DNA of 64,000 bases. It comes from Methanosarcina sp. KYL-1 (GTDB lineage: Archaea > Halobacteriota > Methanosarcinia > Methanosarcinales > Methanosarcinaceae). Below, piece after piece: positions 34,158 to 43,777 of this stretch. Where the stretch lies: the NCBI RefSeq assembly GCF_024372725.1, contig NZ_VOUA01000015.1:27283-91282 (forward strand). Direction: 5' to 3'. The number at the start of each line of letters is the position of its first letter. The stretch's first letter is position 1. The notes under the pieces were generated by a model. It ran no database searches, was not told where the DNA came from, and saw only the letters and a program-made list of their open reading frames with translations. A program made the translations under genes and the position numbers.

Positions 34158-34243
34158 AGAAATGTAAAAGGAATATTACAGGGACTGAAGAAATGTAAAA
34201 GGAATATTACAGGGACTGAAGAAATGTAAAAGGAATATTACAG
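34151..34243. repeat. 31 bp tandem repeat, three perfect copies
   Basis: Unit begins GGACTGAAGAAATGTAAAAG; copies at 34151, 34182 and 34213. The first contains the stop codon of the AI-2E gene and the last ends at the ribosome site of the ABC ATPase gene. Each copy holds a short ATG frame of one codon (ATG TAA). Confidence 0.95.
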
Positions 34244-34253
34244 GAGCCAGGGA

Positions 34254-35015
34254 ATGATTGAAGTAAAAGGTCTCTCAAAATCTTTCGGAAATGTAAAAGC
34301 AGTTGACGGTGTGGCCCTCTCCGTGGGTAAAGGGGAACTCTTCGGCCTCCTGGGCCCTAACGGCTCCGGAAAAACGACTATGATTAAAATGCTCACAGGC
34401 CAGATAAAACCCGGCTTCGGCTCCCTGAGGGTGCATGGTGTGGACGTCCTCAAAGACCCCCTCAGGGTCCGGGAACTTGTGGGGATAATCCCGGAGCAGG
34501 AAACCCCTCCCAGCTTCCTCACCGCAGAAGAGTACCTTCATTTTGTTGCAAAGATCAGGAAACTCGAAAGGTATGAGGAAACCTGTGAAAAGTGGTTTGA
34601 CTTCTTCAATTTCGGGGACCAGAAAAACGTGCTCTGCAAAGACCTCTCCCGGGGCACAAGGCAGAAGCTGATGTTTGCCCAGGCTTTCCTGCACGAGCCC
34701 GAACTTGCCATCATTGACGAGCCCCTGATCAACCTGGACCCCGTGATGCAGCGGAAGGTAAAGGATTTCCTCCGGGGATACGTGAAAAACGATGGTACGG
34801 TCTTTATTTCCACCCACATACTTGAAATTGCAAGAGAGATCTGCACAAGCATCGGGATCATCTATAAGGGGAAACTGGTCTACACCGGGCGTATGGACGA
34901 ACTTGGTCTGGAAGGCAGGAACCTGGAAGGGTTCTTCCTGGAACTGGTGGGGCAGCCAGGGGAAAAACAGGCGAATTATGAGACGGGAATTACCGGGATG
35001 ATTGCCCGGGAATGA
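34254..35015 (+). CDS. ABC transporter ATP-binding protein
   Basis: 253 residues. Walker A GPNGSGKTT (34-42), Q-loop in GIIPEQETPP, signature LSRGTRQKL (a variant of LSGGQ), Walker B LAIIDEPLINLDP and the switch His in ISTHILE. Type matches the exporters of the CcmA/ABC-2 class. The permease gene follows 61 nt downstream, so this is the energising subunit of a two-gene exporter. Confidence 0.93.
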   Translation: MIEVKGLSKSFGNVKAVDGVALSVGKGELFGLLGPNGSGKTTMIKMLTGQIKPGFGSLRVHGVDVLKDPLRVRELVGIIPEQETPPSFLTAEEYLHFVAKIRKLERYEETCEKWFDFFNFGDQKNVLCKDLSRGTRQKLMFAQAFLHEPELAIIDEPLINLDPVMQRKVKDFLRGYVKNDGTVFISTHILEIAREICTSIGIIYKGKLVYTGRMDELGLEGRNLEGFFLELVGQPGEKQANYETGITGMIARE

Positions 35016-35076
35016 AGGAATAGAAAACGAACAGGTAGAATCTCAAGCAGAAACGATTACATGGGAATGATTACCT

Positions 35077-36492
35077 ATGTTTGACATTTTTAAAAGCATG
35101 ATGAAAGAAGAGTGGCGGATGCACTCAAGTCTCTTCGGGCATAGCGGCTTTGCCCTCTTTCCGGGTTTCATCTTCCTCTTCACGTTTCTTGTGTGCCTGG
35201 TGCTCCCTGTCTTCAGGGAAATCGTCAGCGATGCGGGGATTGCTCTCGGGATGCACTACTTCTTCCTGCTGGTAGGTGGCATGGTGGGGGCTTTCGGGCT
35301 CATGGGGAGAGAGTTCATGAACCGGCGTTTCGGGCAGGCAAGCCTGATTGCGTATTCCTCAAGGACGCTTCCGGTTTCCGAGAGGGTCATTTTCCTGAAC
35401 TTCCTGGTAAAAGATGTCGTGTACTATTTTTTCCTCTACATCCTGCCCTTCATTGCAGGCTTTGCCCTGGCGGTAAAACTCGTACTTCCCTCAGCCGCCG
35501 GGAGCTTCAAGTTCTCTCTTCTCACCCTCACGCTCTTCCTTTCCTTCATGATCGGGCTTTCCGTTGTGTTTTTCCTTTCTACGGTCTATGCCCATTCGGG
35601 AAAAACCGTGATTGCCGGTTTATTGCTGGCGTTTCCGGTACTGGTTTTTGCCTCCGGGAATTTCAATGGGGAAACCCTCTACGCCCATCCGGGGCTTGCC
35701 TTTTACTTGGCCCCTTCCGAAACCCGGTACCTTCTGGCCCCGGCTTTCCTGATACTCGTCCCTTCCGCTCTTTCCCTTATCTTCCTGAAGGTGGACTATC
35801 CCCAGGTCCAGAAGAGTTTCTCCAACTCCTTTTCCGGGCTTTCTTCCCGACTTGGCTCCTACCGCTACGCATCCTTTGTTGCAAAGGACTTCCTTGACCT
35901 GAAAAGAAGTGAAGGCGGGCTCGGGAAAATCATCTTCTCCTTCCTGCTCCCGGCAACACTGGTGTGGGTGCTGCTTTCTGCCCTTGGAAACGTGATCCCT
36001 GCTCTCGACTCCCTGCTACTCTTTTCCCTGGTCCTGGGGGTGCTTTCTTCCTCGATGTACAACTGGCTTACGGAATTCGACCTGTTTGCTTCCTACGCTT
36101 TCCTCCCCCTGAAAGTCTCGGACGTTATAAAGAGCAAACTCGACATCTACGCCTTACTCAATGTAGTCCCCTTCGTTTTCCTTTTAGGCCTCGGCTTGAG
36201 GACTGAACCTTACACCCTTGGCCCCTCTTTGCTGGTCTTCCTCTCCATATCTTTCTACATGGTGACAGTGCTTGTCTACCTGACAGGGCTTTACCCTTCA
36301 GTGAACCTCTACAATGGAAAGACCTTCGCCCTCTATGCCCTCTCAATAGTCCCGGTCCTGATCCTCAACATAGTTTTGTCGATACTGGGCCCCTACTATT
36401 TGCTTGCGGACCTGGCGCTGCTGCCTGTAGCCGTTTACCTGCTAGGAAGGAGCTTCAGGAAATGGGACGGGGTGGAAAACCCGCAGTTTTGA
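35077..36492 (+). CDS. ABC transporter permease, ABC-2-type
   Basis: 471 residues with about a dozen hydrophobic segments, from FALFPGFIFLFTFLVCLVLP near the start to YYLLADLALLPVAVYLLGRSF at the end. Partner of the ATPase gene upstream. No known substrate; the size resembles permeases of the antibiotic or lipid exporters. Confidence 0.85.
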   Translation: MFDIFKSMMKEEWRMHSSLFGHSGFALFPGFIFLFTFLVCLVLPVFREIVSDAGIALGMHYFFLLVGGMVGAFGLMGREFMNRRFGQASLIAYSSRTLPVSERVIFLNFLVKDVVYYFFLYILPFIAGFALAVKLVLPSAAGSFKFSLLTLTLFLSFMIGLSVVFFLSTVYAHSGKTVIAGLLLAFPVLVFASGNFNGETLYAHPGLAFYLAPSETRYLLAPAFLILVPSALSLIFLKVDYPQVQKSFSNSFSGLSSRLGSYRYASFVAKDFLDLKRSEGGLGKIIFSFLLPATLVWVLLSALGNVIPALDSLLLFSLVLGVLSSSMYNWLTEFDLFASYAFLPLKVSDVIKSKLDIYALLNVVPFVFLLGLGLRTEPYTLGPSLLVFLSISFYMVTVLVYLTGLYPSVNLYNGKTFALYALSIVPVLILNIVLSILGPYYLLADLALLPVAVYLLGRSFRKWDGVENPQF

Positions 36493-36692
36493 GGAGTTCG
36501 GGGCTATTGCTTGAGGTACATTGTCAGCGATTATGATAATTTAGAGTTAATGGGGATCTGAAGTTGATGATAATTCATGCTCGATGAAGATTCGGGGTTG
36601 ATGACAATTCGGAGTTGATGAGGTTTTACTCGATGGAGACTCGGAGTTGATGAGGATTTGTACCTGATTTCAAAGCTAAGGAGAAAGAAACT
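36493..36692. repeat. Imperfect short repeats upstream of potassium channel 1
   Basis: Stretches of the type GGAGTTGATGAGGA and CTCGATGGAGACTC recur about six times between 36530 and 36665. No gene. Confidence 0.5.
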
Positions 36693-37055
36693 ATGCTTCC
36701 TTACTTAATTGCACTGGCGATGTTCCTGAGGTCGTTATACGACCTGCTTAAAAAACCGGAAACTCGTGCCCTTTTATCTTCCGTGGTTTTTGCCCTTCTC
36801 CTCGGGGCTTATGTCTACCACGACCTTGAGGGCTGGAGCTGGCTTGATTCTTTGTATTTTTCAGTCATCACACTGACGACTGTGGGTTATGGAGACTTTT
36901 CTCCGCAAACGGATCTGGGAAAAATTTTCACTATGGTTTACATCTTTGTAGGGCTGGGAATCCTGTTCGGGTTTGTTGATGTTATCGGGGAACATATCAT
37001 AGAGAGAAGAGTGGAACGTATTGAGAAAAGGAGACAGAGAAGAGACCTGAAATAA
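36693..37055 (+). CDS. Two-TM potassium channel (copy 1)
   Basis: 120 residues: TM1 (29-45), pore loop with the selectivity filter TVGYGD (63-68), TM2 (78-100) and a basic C-terminus rich in Arg. A minimal KcsA-like channel subunit, expected to form tetramers. No cytosolic RCK domain, so gating by ligand is not visible. Strongly similar to the gene 336 nt downstream: both start with a short hydrophobic helix and share ...GWSWLDSLYFSVITLTT. Confidence 0.92.
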   Translation: MLPYLIALAMFLRSLYDLLKKPETRALLSSVVFALLLGAYVYHDLEGWSWLDSLYFSVITLTTVGYGDFSPQTDLGKIFTMVYIFVGLGILFGFVDVIGEHIIERRVERIEKRRQRRDLK

Positions 37056-37390
37056 TTCAAGTTCCACTGGGCGGACTGAATGGACAAAGTGCGGGGCTGA
37101 TAGAAAGGGGTGAGCTCTGAAAGTTTTCAAAGAGTGTTTTTAGTATCACGTTTCCTTTATGTATTTCCTTAATTATTTTCAGACTGCAGTAAGTCTGCCA
37201 GCCTTCCTTCTGTTGTTGCGATGAAATTGCCGCATTTAACTGCTTTTTTGCCTGACTTAAGTGACCAAAAATAGAGGAGATGCGATTAATCATCTTTAAC
37301 TTTTTTTTCTGGCCCACTTTTCCAAATTTGCTGCCATTGCAGACATATTTTTAACCTTTTGTTTATATATATCAAAAGGGGGCAAGGGCA
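37056..37390. other. Gap between the two channel genes
   Basis: No gene. Contains a TATA-like box at 37362-37372 (TTTATATATATC) so near the second ATG (37391) that its transcript may have almost no leader, and a GGGGGCAAGGG stretch just before the ATG. Confidence 0.5.
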
Positions 37391-37759
37391 ATGCTATATA
37401 TTTTAATCACTCTGGTTTTGTTTCTAAGGGCCTTGAAGAAACAGCTTGAAAATGAGGAATTCCAGACCCTTTTATTTCTGGTGATAATGATTCTTCTTCT
37501 GGGTACCTTCTTTTACCATAATGTCGAGGGTTGGGGATGGCTCGACTCATTATACTTTTCAGTAATAACCCTGACGACCATAGGATATGGGGACTTTTCT
37601 CCGAAGACGGACCTGGGAAAAGCTTTTACAATGATCTACGTCTTTGCAGGGCTTGGAATCCTCTATGGGTTTGCAACTATACTCGGAAAAGAGATCGTCA
37701 CTCACAGGCTGGAAAAGGTGGGAAAGACAAAACAGGATAACGAAGACTCAGAAGAGTAA
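37391..37759 (+). CDS. Two-TM potassium channel (copy 2)
   Basis: 122 residues with filter TIGYGD (63-68) between two membrane helices and an acidic-ending C-terminus. The first 90 residues match copy 1 almost position by position, but the promoter and cytosolic tail differ, so the two could form homo- or heterotetramers under different control. Confidence 0.92.
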   Translation: MLYILITLVLFLRALKKQLENEEFQTLLFLVIMILLLGTFFYHNVEGWGWLDSLYFSVITLTTIGYGDFSPKTDLGKAFTMIYVFAGLGILYGFATILGKEIVTHRLEKVGKTKQDNEDSEE

Positions 37760-37931
37760 ACGTATCCAAGTAAATATTCTTATCTTGCTAAAAAATCTCT
37801 TGTCAGACCCTCCAAAAAGATGTGTGGTTAATAAAAGACAGACATTCAAGACTACTTAATTCAGATTCAGCTTAAGAAAGGTCTATATTGAAATAATGCA
37901 TTTTTTATATAACCATTTACGGGGGTACGTT

Positions 37932-38528
37932 ATGAAAATTAATTCGTCTACAGGTATTGTTTTACTCCTTACCATCGGACTTATGACCGCAAGCGTCTTT
38001 TCGCTTGGCTGTGCCGAGCAGGAAACTCCTGCCGAGCCTAACGAAACTACCGGGGGGGAACCCGCTGAACCTGTTGAGCCTGTCGAACCTGCTGAACCTG
38101 TCGAAACTATCCCGGAAGGTGCTGAGCCAGAGGGTGCTGAACAAGCAGAACTCGGCCCGATTTCGGTTGATGATATTACCGACATAGAGTGGCAGTGGAC
38201 CGAACTTCAGGAGTTTGATCCCACAGGCCAGTCAGTGGTGCCTGATCCTGAGAACTACACCCTTGTCTTCACCCCAAACGATACATATTCCATCAAAGCG
38301 GACTGTAACGTCGGCAGCGGGAGCTACACCCTTGAAGGAAACACCCTCACACTGGGGGCAGGCCCGATGACGCTTGCCGAATGCGGGCCGGAATCATTGT
38401 ATGACCAGTATGTAACTCTCCTGTCCGGTGTAAACTCAGCAGCAATGGAGGACGGTCAGCTTGTCCTCTATACCGGGGACAAAGGTGACAGGATGTTCTT
38501 TGCCAACGGAGGGCCTGCTGAAGTGTAA
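37932..38528 (+). CDS. Lipoprotein with META domain
   Basis: 198 residues from the ATG with GGGGGT six bases upstream. Signal peptide with lipobox SLGC (Cys27). Then a Pro/Glu-Pro-Val repeat linker (about 32-75), and from about residue 85 the META domain: DITDIEWQWTELQEF, PENYTLVFTPNDTYSIKADCNVGSGSYTLEGNTLTLG, MTLAECGPESLYDQYVTLL. META-domain (HslJ-like) proteins are linked to heat or antibiotic tolerance; the function here is unknown. The next gene, on the opposite strand, is another lipoprotein with an acidic linker. Confidence 0.87.
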   Translation: MKINSSTGIVLLLTIGLMTASVFSLGCAEQETPAEPNETTGGEPAEPVEPVEPAEPVETIPEGAEPEGAEQAELGPISVDDITDIEWQWTELQEFDPTGQSVVPDPENYTLVFTPNDTYSIKADCNVGSGSYTLEGNTLTLGAGPMTLAECGPESLYDQYVTLLSGVNSAAMEDGQLVLYTGDKGDRMFFANGGPAEV

Positions 38529-38589
38529 AGAAACAAAGGAACAAAGAACAGAGGAGCAAAAGAAAAAATTAGTCACTGAAGAAATTAAC

Positions 38590-38667
38590 CATTGAAGGCA
38601 CGGAAAACATGGTAAAAGGAGAAAGGGGCTAAAGTTTTCCATGTCCTTTCATGTTTTCCGTGGTTAT
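38590..38667. repeat. Inverted-repeat intergenic element, copy 1
   Basis: CACGGAAAACATG at 38599-38611 and its exact reverse complement at 38650-38662, in a longer imperfect hairpin. It lies between two convergent lipoprotein genes, so it may terminate both transcripts. A related element is at 58791-58868. Confidence 0.7.
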
Positions 38668-38715
38668 AGATTCCATTTTTCATTTTCATTGGTTTTCTTC
38701 GTTTTTCATCGTCTT

Positions 38716-39612
38716 TTATTCAGTTTTGATCTCCACAAGTTCCAGTCTACCCGATCCGCCTTTCGCTACTTCTTCAAGGAGCATGCCGGTTCCGGAAGCA
38801 TAGTACTTGTTCTCCTCGACGCCGGGTTCAAGCGGTGTCCACTCCTTTGTCTTCAGGCAGTTTTCAAATGAACCGTAGGGAACCGAAACCGATTCGGTCA
38901 GGGAAAGGACTTCAGCCATGTCTTCAGCTTCACCTTCCAGGTACTCCTGGCGGTAAACATCCCCTACCTGCGGGTCGCCCTTGATTAAGATCCCCGGCAG
39001 AGCTCCGCCAACTCCGGCTTCCCAGGAACCTGCAGTGCTTACAACTTCTCCACCTTCATATTCTTTAGAGTCCTCCCCGAAGTACCAGATGTTCCCGTCT
39101 TTGTCCTGCGCATACCAGTCGAAAGTTTCCTCAATAAGTTCACCATCTTCCCAAACCCTGTCCCGGACAACAGTCGTGGTAACGCCCATCACCTCTCTGG
39201 TCTGTAGGGTCACAAAAACTTCATTTCTTTCCGAGCCGTCTTCGGTTTCTCCTTCATATACGAAAGTTGTGCCGGGGGTCAGCGGGAAGTAGGGGTTGTC
39301 AATGGTTTCTACGAAATCTTCAGGGTTTATGACAGGGCTGTATTCCTCCTCCATTCCGGCCCCTTCAGTTTCTTCCATTTCTTCTGTCTCTTCCATTTCT
39401 TCGGTTTCCCCTTCCACAGCTCCTTCTGTTTCCTCCATTTCTTCAGTTTCTTCTACTTCTTCAGTTTCCCCCTCTACAGCTCCTTCCGTTTCTTCTACTG
39501 CTCCCTCTTCTGTCTCCCCCTCGGGGGGCTCTTCGCTCACACATCCCGAAGCAAATAAGACAAGAGCCCCTGCAAGGATCAGCAGTATAGCAAGTGTCAG
39601 TCCTCTTTTCAC
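38716..39612 (-). CDS. Lipoprotein with Glu-rich repeat linker
   Basis: 298 residues. Signal peptide with lipobox ASGC (Cys24), then an acidic linker (28-88) with repeats of EETEEMEETEGAVEGET, followed by a globular beta-rich part (FVETIDNPYFPLTPGTTFVYEGETEDG..., VGDVYRQEYLEGEAEDMAEV, ENCLKTKEWTPLEPGVEENKYYASGTGML). No known domain; the plan (a repeat-linked globular lipoprotein exposed on the surface) resembles other methanosarcinal surface proteins. Convergent with the META lipoprotein. Confidence 0.82.
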   Translation of the reverse strand: MKRGLTLAILLILAGALVLFASGCVSEEPPEGETEEGAVEETEGAVEGETEEVEETEEMEETEGAVEGETEEMEETEEMEETEGAGMEEEYSPVINPEDFVETIDNPYFPLTPGTTFVYEGETEDGSERNEVFVTLQTREVMGVTTTVVRDRVWEDGELIEETFDWYAQDKDGNIWYFGEDSKEYEGGEVVSTAGSWEAGVGGALPGILIKGDPQVGDVYRQEYLEGEAEDMAEVLSLTESVSVPYGSFENCLKTKEWTPLEPGVEENKYYASGTGMLLEEVAKGGSGRLELVEIKTE

Positions 39613-40067
39613 TTTTCAGCCTCCTTCTGTTATTTTACAGTACGATTTTACAGTACTGTGTTGCATCCACATGAAATCCTGTAATTCGCATACGATCCCG
39701 TGGTCCGCAAAATCTATTATCGATCCGCAAAATCAGTAATAAGTCTCAATTTTGAACCCCGGAGATTCCACCTCCTTTCCCCTTTAAGTAATAGTTGGCC
39801 AGGGTTTTTAAAATTAATTCTGGCACATTTATAGAATCCTGGGTTATAAGGCAGAAATGAAAACAGAAATGAAAACAGAAATGAAACTGAAATAAGGAAA
39901 AAATAAGCAGAAAAACTATTTTTTAAATAGCAGAAAATCGAATCATCTTTTGTTTAGGAAGAGTTCCGGAATAAAACATTGATTGTAAAATCTCTGTCAA
40001 TACATCCATTAACACATTTCGTAAAAATACTTATTTAGGATCCATATTTTACCGGGAGTGACCCTTC
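39613..40067. other. Divergent promoter region of the lipoprotein and the next gene
   Basis: Contains an 11 bp repeat (AATGAAAACAG, three copies near 39856-39885), AT-rich stretches, and a TATTTAGGA-like sequence upstream of the gene at 40068. No gene seen. Confidence 0.4.
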
Positions 40068-40415
40068 ATGGCAAGAATACTTTCTGACAAAGACATTGAC
40101 CTGCTAAAAAAACTTGCACCCGAATGCGAAGACCTGCTCTGTTCAGGTTCAGGCGTCCCCTACCGTTCGATTCTTCCCCCTCTGGCGAACCACTATTCAG
40201 AAGATGCCATAGATTTCCACCGGAGGCTGAGCGGGACCTCCCCCGAAGACCTGGAATACCTCATTTCCCTTATCTTCAGCGGGGAAGAGAGCCTGGGATG
40301 TGTGCCCCCTGACTACATTACTATCTTCCTGCGGGTCGTGGCAGAGAAACTCGGGGAGGAAGCGGCTGCTGCAGTAAGGCAGAAGTACGAGGAAAATAGA
40401 GAGTGTCATACCTGA
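40068..40415 (+). CDS. Uncharacterised small soluble protein
   Basis: 115 residues, GGGAGTGA before the ATG. Acidic and helical, with the regular pattern of a short all-alpha protein (LSDKDIDLLKKLAPECEDLL, DAIDFHRRLSGTSPEDLEYL). No family known to me. The stop lies 49 nt before the convergent NifX-like gene. Confidence 0.7.
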   Translation: MARILSDKDIDLLKKLAPECEDLLCSGSGVPYRSILPPLANHYSEDAIDFHRRLSGTSPEDLEYLISLIFSGEESLGCVPPDYITIFLRVVAEKLGEEAAAAVRQKYEENRECHT

Positions 40416-40464
40416 AACAATATTTTCCGGTTATTTTCCGGTTATTTTTTGGTAATCAGCTTGA

Positions 40465-40809
40465 TTATTTCCAGGTGGGCCCATCGGCCGGCCTGAGTTC
40501 ACCTTTTTTAAACTGTTCGACTGCAGCCTGAATCGAGCCGCTGGCCCCTGTTACTATACTGACACCTTCTTCTGAGAGGATTCTAAAAGCATCGGGGCCG
40601 ATTTTGCCTGTCAGCAGAACATCGATGCCTTTGCTCACCATGGCCTGCGCTACCTGTATCCCTTTCCCAAGCACTGAAACGCCCGGGTTTTCAAGTACCT
40701 CGAATTCCATGGTTTCAGGATCGATAATGATAAAATACGGGGCTCTTCCAAAATGCGGGTCCATAGTGGAGTCCAGATTCCAGGATGTAGCTGTTACACA
40801 TATTTTCAC
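40465..40809 (-). CDS. NifX/NifB-like dinitrogenase cofactor-binding protein
   Basis: 114 residues from a GTG at 40809 that follows GAGGGGAA; a longer frame to 40974 has no ribosome site and no conservation. KICVTATSWNLDSTMDPHFGRAPYFIIIDPETMEFEVLENPG and GIDVLLTGKIGPDAFRILSEEGVSIVTG are the NifX/NafY-type fold, where a conserved His/Arg loop binds metal clusters. No nif genes are in the window, so it is one of the orphan members common in methanogens. Confidence 0.83.
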   Translation of the reverse strand: MKICVTATSWNLDSTMDPHFGRAPYFIIIDPETMEFEVLENPGVSVLGKGIQVAQAMVSKGIDVLLTGKIGPDAFRILSEEGVSIVTGASGSIQAAVEQFKKGELRPADGPTWK

Positions 40810-41660
40810 TGATTTCCCCTCGATATTGTCAGGGTGCGCCAGACTGCCCGGGGCTGATGGGATTTTACCCGCAACAATTACTTCAAAGCAGGGCATCTTT
40901 ACAACCCTATAATAATCGTTGATGGCTTTGATATAAGTAAGTTCTGTTGCCTGACAGAGAAATGAAATTTCCATGCGGCCGTTTTTCCGATAAAGCGGGC
41001 AAAGCGGCCTGGAGCAAGAATCGCCTCATTCTCCGAAAGGGTTATCCTCTTTCTCAAAAAGGCACCCCGTCTCAAAATCCCCGGGACATTTTCAGATGGA
41101 TTCTACAATAGGGTCATGATAGAGTCATTCCTGGACATTCTTGCCTTTTTGTCCATATTTGCCCGTAAAATCCGGGACATTAAGGGGTATTTTTCGAGCA
41201 AAAATCCAGCAATTTTCCTGATTTTTGGACTTAATATCCGGATCCGAGACTTGCTCCGAAAAAGTCCCGGGGAAAAAGTTGCCGAGTTCTACAAAAAGGA
41301 CATTATATTTCCATATGTTGCGGACACTTCAAGGGCAGTTTTGTTTTTTTCTTGTTGTTTTTCTCAAGCATGCAATGCTAAAAATGTATCACAGCCCGGG
41401 TAGAAACGGTAAAAAAGTAAGGGCAAAAAAGTAAAAGGTAAAAAAGTAAGGGATAAAATGTAAGGGATAAAATGTAAAATTGTGAATGATAATAAAGGGA
41501 ATCTCCCAAAATGGCTGTATATGGTGAAACCAATGGCTCCTGATCAGCCACGTGCAGGAAATTCTTTTGGAAACTCCGTTGTGCCTAACAGGTAGTCAAA
41601 ACAACATATAGGAAAAAGTTAAACATCAGTATAGAAAAAACTTAATTGAAAAAGTTTAGT
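40810..41660. other. Intergenic region between the NifX-like gene and tRNA-Gln
   Basis: No convincing gene. A plus-strand frame at 41116-41403 has no ribosome site and mixed composition, and I read it as chance. Repeats of the type AAAAAAGTAAGGG occur around 41408-41475. The tRNA promoter lies on the other side of the tRNA. Confidence 0.45.
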
Positions 41661-41732
41661 AGCCCGGCACGGATTCGAACCGAGGTTGCAGGATCCAGAG
41701 TCCCGCATGATTGACCACTACACTACCGGGCT
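41661..41732 (-). tRNA. tRNA-Gln (CUG anticodon)
   Basis: 72 bases. The acceptor stem AGCCCGG pairs with CCGGGCT; the D arm is TAGTGTAGTGGTCAATCA, the anticodon stem-loop GGACTCTGGATCC carries CTG, and the T arm CCTCGGTTCGAATCCGTG is canonical. No CCA is encoded. A1-U72 is the first pair, the feature recognised by the archaeal amidotransferase GatDE, which makes Gln-tRNA from Glu-tRNA. A TATA-like run TATATATA at 41800-41807 is upstream. Confidence 0.95.
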
Positions 41733-41799
41733 TCGATGATTTTTCGCTGTGGGGCGTGTTTCTTGCGCCTTGAAGCGTATCTTCTAAAGGAAGATTTTG

Positions 41800-41807
41800 T
41801 ATATATA
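41800..41807 (-). promoter_or_regulatory. TATA-like box of tRNA-Gln
   Basis: TATATATA, 68 bases upstream of the tRNA 5' end on the minus strand. It is the only such box in the short gap, so the primary transcript probably has a leader of 40-45 bases. Confidence 0.4.
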
Positions 41808-41912
41808 GCTTTCGGGCGAGTGTTTCCAGATTTTTAGGATCTGGCACATAAGGGGCGAGAATATGCTTAGAATATATCCTGATTATGTTGTAAAAATGGT
41901 TTAATTTCAGGT

Positions 41913-42314
41913 TTACAGGCTTGCTTCGTCCTGGCTGAGGACTGCAGTCCACCACCAGCGGGCCATATCCATGAGGTCTTTTGAGAACTGGCCTGATAGC
42001 CTGTACTCCTTGTTCTTGACAGAGATCAGGCCTGCTCCGAGGAGTTTGTTGCGCATGGCATAAAAAGAGGCGCGTCCGGTCTGGAGCTCGTCCAGGAGGG
42101 CTTTCCACTCGTCGGTCCTGAGCGGATTTCCCGCGGCCTGCCTTTCTTCAATCATGGTCAGGAACTTCTGGCCCCTTACGGCAGTGGCTTCTTCCTGGAA
42201 AATACGCCGCATAAGGTTGTAGTACGGGTCTCTTGAATGGCTTATGCGGGTATTTGCATCCGACCGTACCACGATAGTCGTTGCTGTCCTGGGTGCGTTT
42301 TTTACAAGTGACAT
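41913..42314 (-). CDS. Small winged-helix-like protein
   Basis: 133 residues. [58 protein letters not shown] is a helix-turn-helix pattern with a C-terminal wing, so a DNA-binding role is probable. The N-terminal 35 residues are basic. Start: ATG at 42314, no good ribosome site. The gene 36 nt upstream (DUF2551-like) is on the same strand, and they may form an operon of unknown targets. Confidence 0.6.
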   Translation of the reverse strand: MSLVKNAPRTATTIVVRSDANTRISHSRDPYYNLMRRIFQEEATAVRGQKFLTMIEERQAAGNPLRTDEWKALLDELQTGRASFYAMRNKLLGAGLISVKNKEYRLSGQFSKDLMDMARWWWTAVLSQDEASL

Positions 42315-42350
42315 AGTCCATCAGGCAATTTGCCGGGAGTAAAAAGAATT

Positions 42351-42683
42351 TCAGGCTGAAGGTTCAGCAGATGTTTTTGGCGATGAATTCACAAGTTTCA
42401 AAAGCAGATCAACGTATTCTTCCCTCAGAAGATAGACCATTGGGGTTTTATAGGACTCTTTATGGGCCCTCAGGACACCGAGTTTTGAATGAATGTATCC
42501 CACCATGGATGCAACCGTATTCCTTGAAACATTGTACTTGCTTGAAAGCATTTCATGCAGCTCATCAATGGTTGCCTTTTTTACTTTGATAAAAATGCAC
42601 AGTATAGCTCTCCGATATCCGTCGGAGTCTACTTCGAGAAATTTCTCGACTCTTGATTTGATTTTAGCTCGGATGGATCCCAT
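42351..42683 (-). CDS. DUF2551-like HTH protein
   Basis: 110 residues. KATIDELHEMLSSKYNVSRNTVASMVGYIHSKLGVLRAHKESYKTPMVYLLREEYVDLLLKLV is a winged-helix-like domain of a type widespread in methanosarcinal archaea. The ATG at 42683 follows a purine-rich stretch. Probable transcription factor of unknown targets. Confidence 0.7.
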   Translation of the reverse strand: MGSIRAKIKSRVEKFLEVDSDGYRRAILCIFIKVKKATIDELHEMLSSKYNVSRNTVASMVGYIHSKLGVLRAHKESYKTPMVYLLREEYVDLLLKLVNSSPKTSAEPSA

Positions 42684-43777
42684 TAATTACCACCTCTACT
42701 GATGTAGTAAACTATGTCAGTTATAGCCATATATATAGGTTTGTAAATTTATTCGTCATGATAGGGATTATGCAAATAATTTTTAATTGATGCGCAAGCA
42801 TATTTCATTTCAAATCAAGTTGATACCATATATCATATTGGGCTTTATCGGATATATTGCTTTTTATGAGTCAAACATAGACTTCTATGATTTAGATGTA
42901 CTATGTTGAAAGATATCAAACATCTATATTTTTTATTTTTATAGTTTATAGTAAATAAAATATTAATTACCTTTAAGAAACAAAAAGAACCCTATCATCC
43001 CCATCATGTGCTAAACACATAAATAATATATTTATTTATACTCGCTATTTATTTTACATGAGCTTGTATATTAAACTTGTGTCCTGTAAAAATTCTTCAG
43101 AAAAATTCTAAGACATTATGACCGGGTACCTGCTCCGGAATGACTTCCCGACAACCATTCTGCCTATATTTTAATCAAAAGTAATACGGTTTTATCAGAC
43201 CCCGGATTCTATTATCAGCACTAATATATTTTTATCTATTTTTATCTGAATATATTTCTATCATCCTGGTACATTTTGAAATAATAAATATTAAAACTTG
43301 AACCTCTTCCCGGTTTTCCCCTCCACATCCTTATCTGCTCATCTCATACTTTTTACTCAGTTATATTTTCCCAACCTGCCTTATATACTCAGTCTTCTAC
43401 TCAGTTAAGCCTTCTATCTGCCCCATTATTCTGCCCAATTCAGTCCCCTACTCATTTTCCATATCTCCTACCTCAGACTTCCCGAGCTCCCACTTGCCGA
43501 GCTCAGACTTGCCAGGCTCCCACTCACCTGAAATATTCCACCGACCTTCCACTTGCCCCTAAGTTCCGGCAGACCCGGTGGTGCTACTTTTGGACATGCC
43601 TATTTTTAATATGCTATTTTTCAAATCCCCTGCAGTCCCTCCTGCAGTTCCGGGCCAAAAACTTCCCGGAGGGATCAATGTTTAATATGTTTATGACCTT
43701 AGACAGAAATACACAAGGAAAAGCCAGAAGTAATGCAAACTCCTTTAAATTTTGAGCTGCACTCAGGAGTAAAACAC
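42684..43777. other. AT-rich intergenic region of about 1.1 kb
   Basis: No gene seen. The left 600 bp are AT-rich with many TATA-like runs; between about 43380 and 43550 there is a C-rich stretch with repeated CCGAGCTC and CTCCCACTTGCC motifs. Promoters for both flanking genes must lie here. Confidence 0.4.

Noticed and set aside
40810..40974. 55-residue N-terminal extension of the NifX-like protein
   Set aside because: Family members start at the KICVTA strand; the GTG there has GAGGGGAA upstream.
41116..41403. 95-residue frame on the plus strand
   Set aside because: No ribosome site, unusual composition, no domain; looks like a chance open frame.
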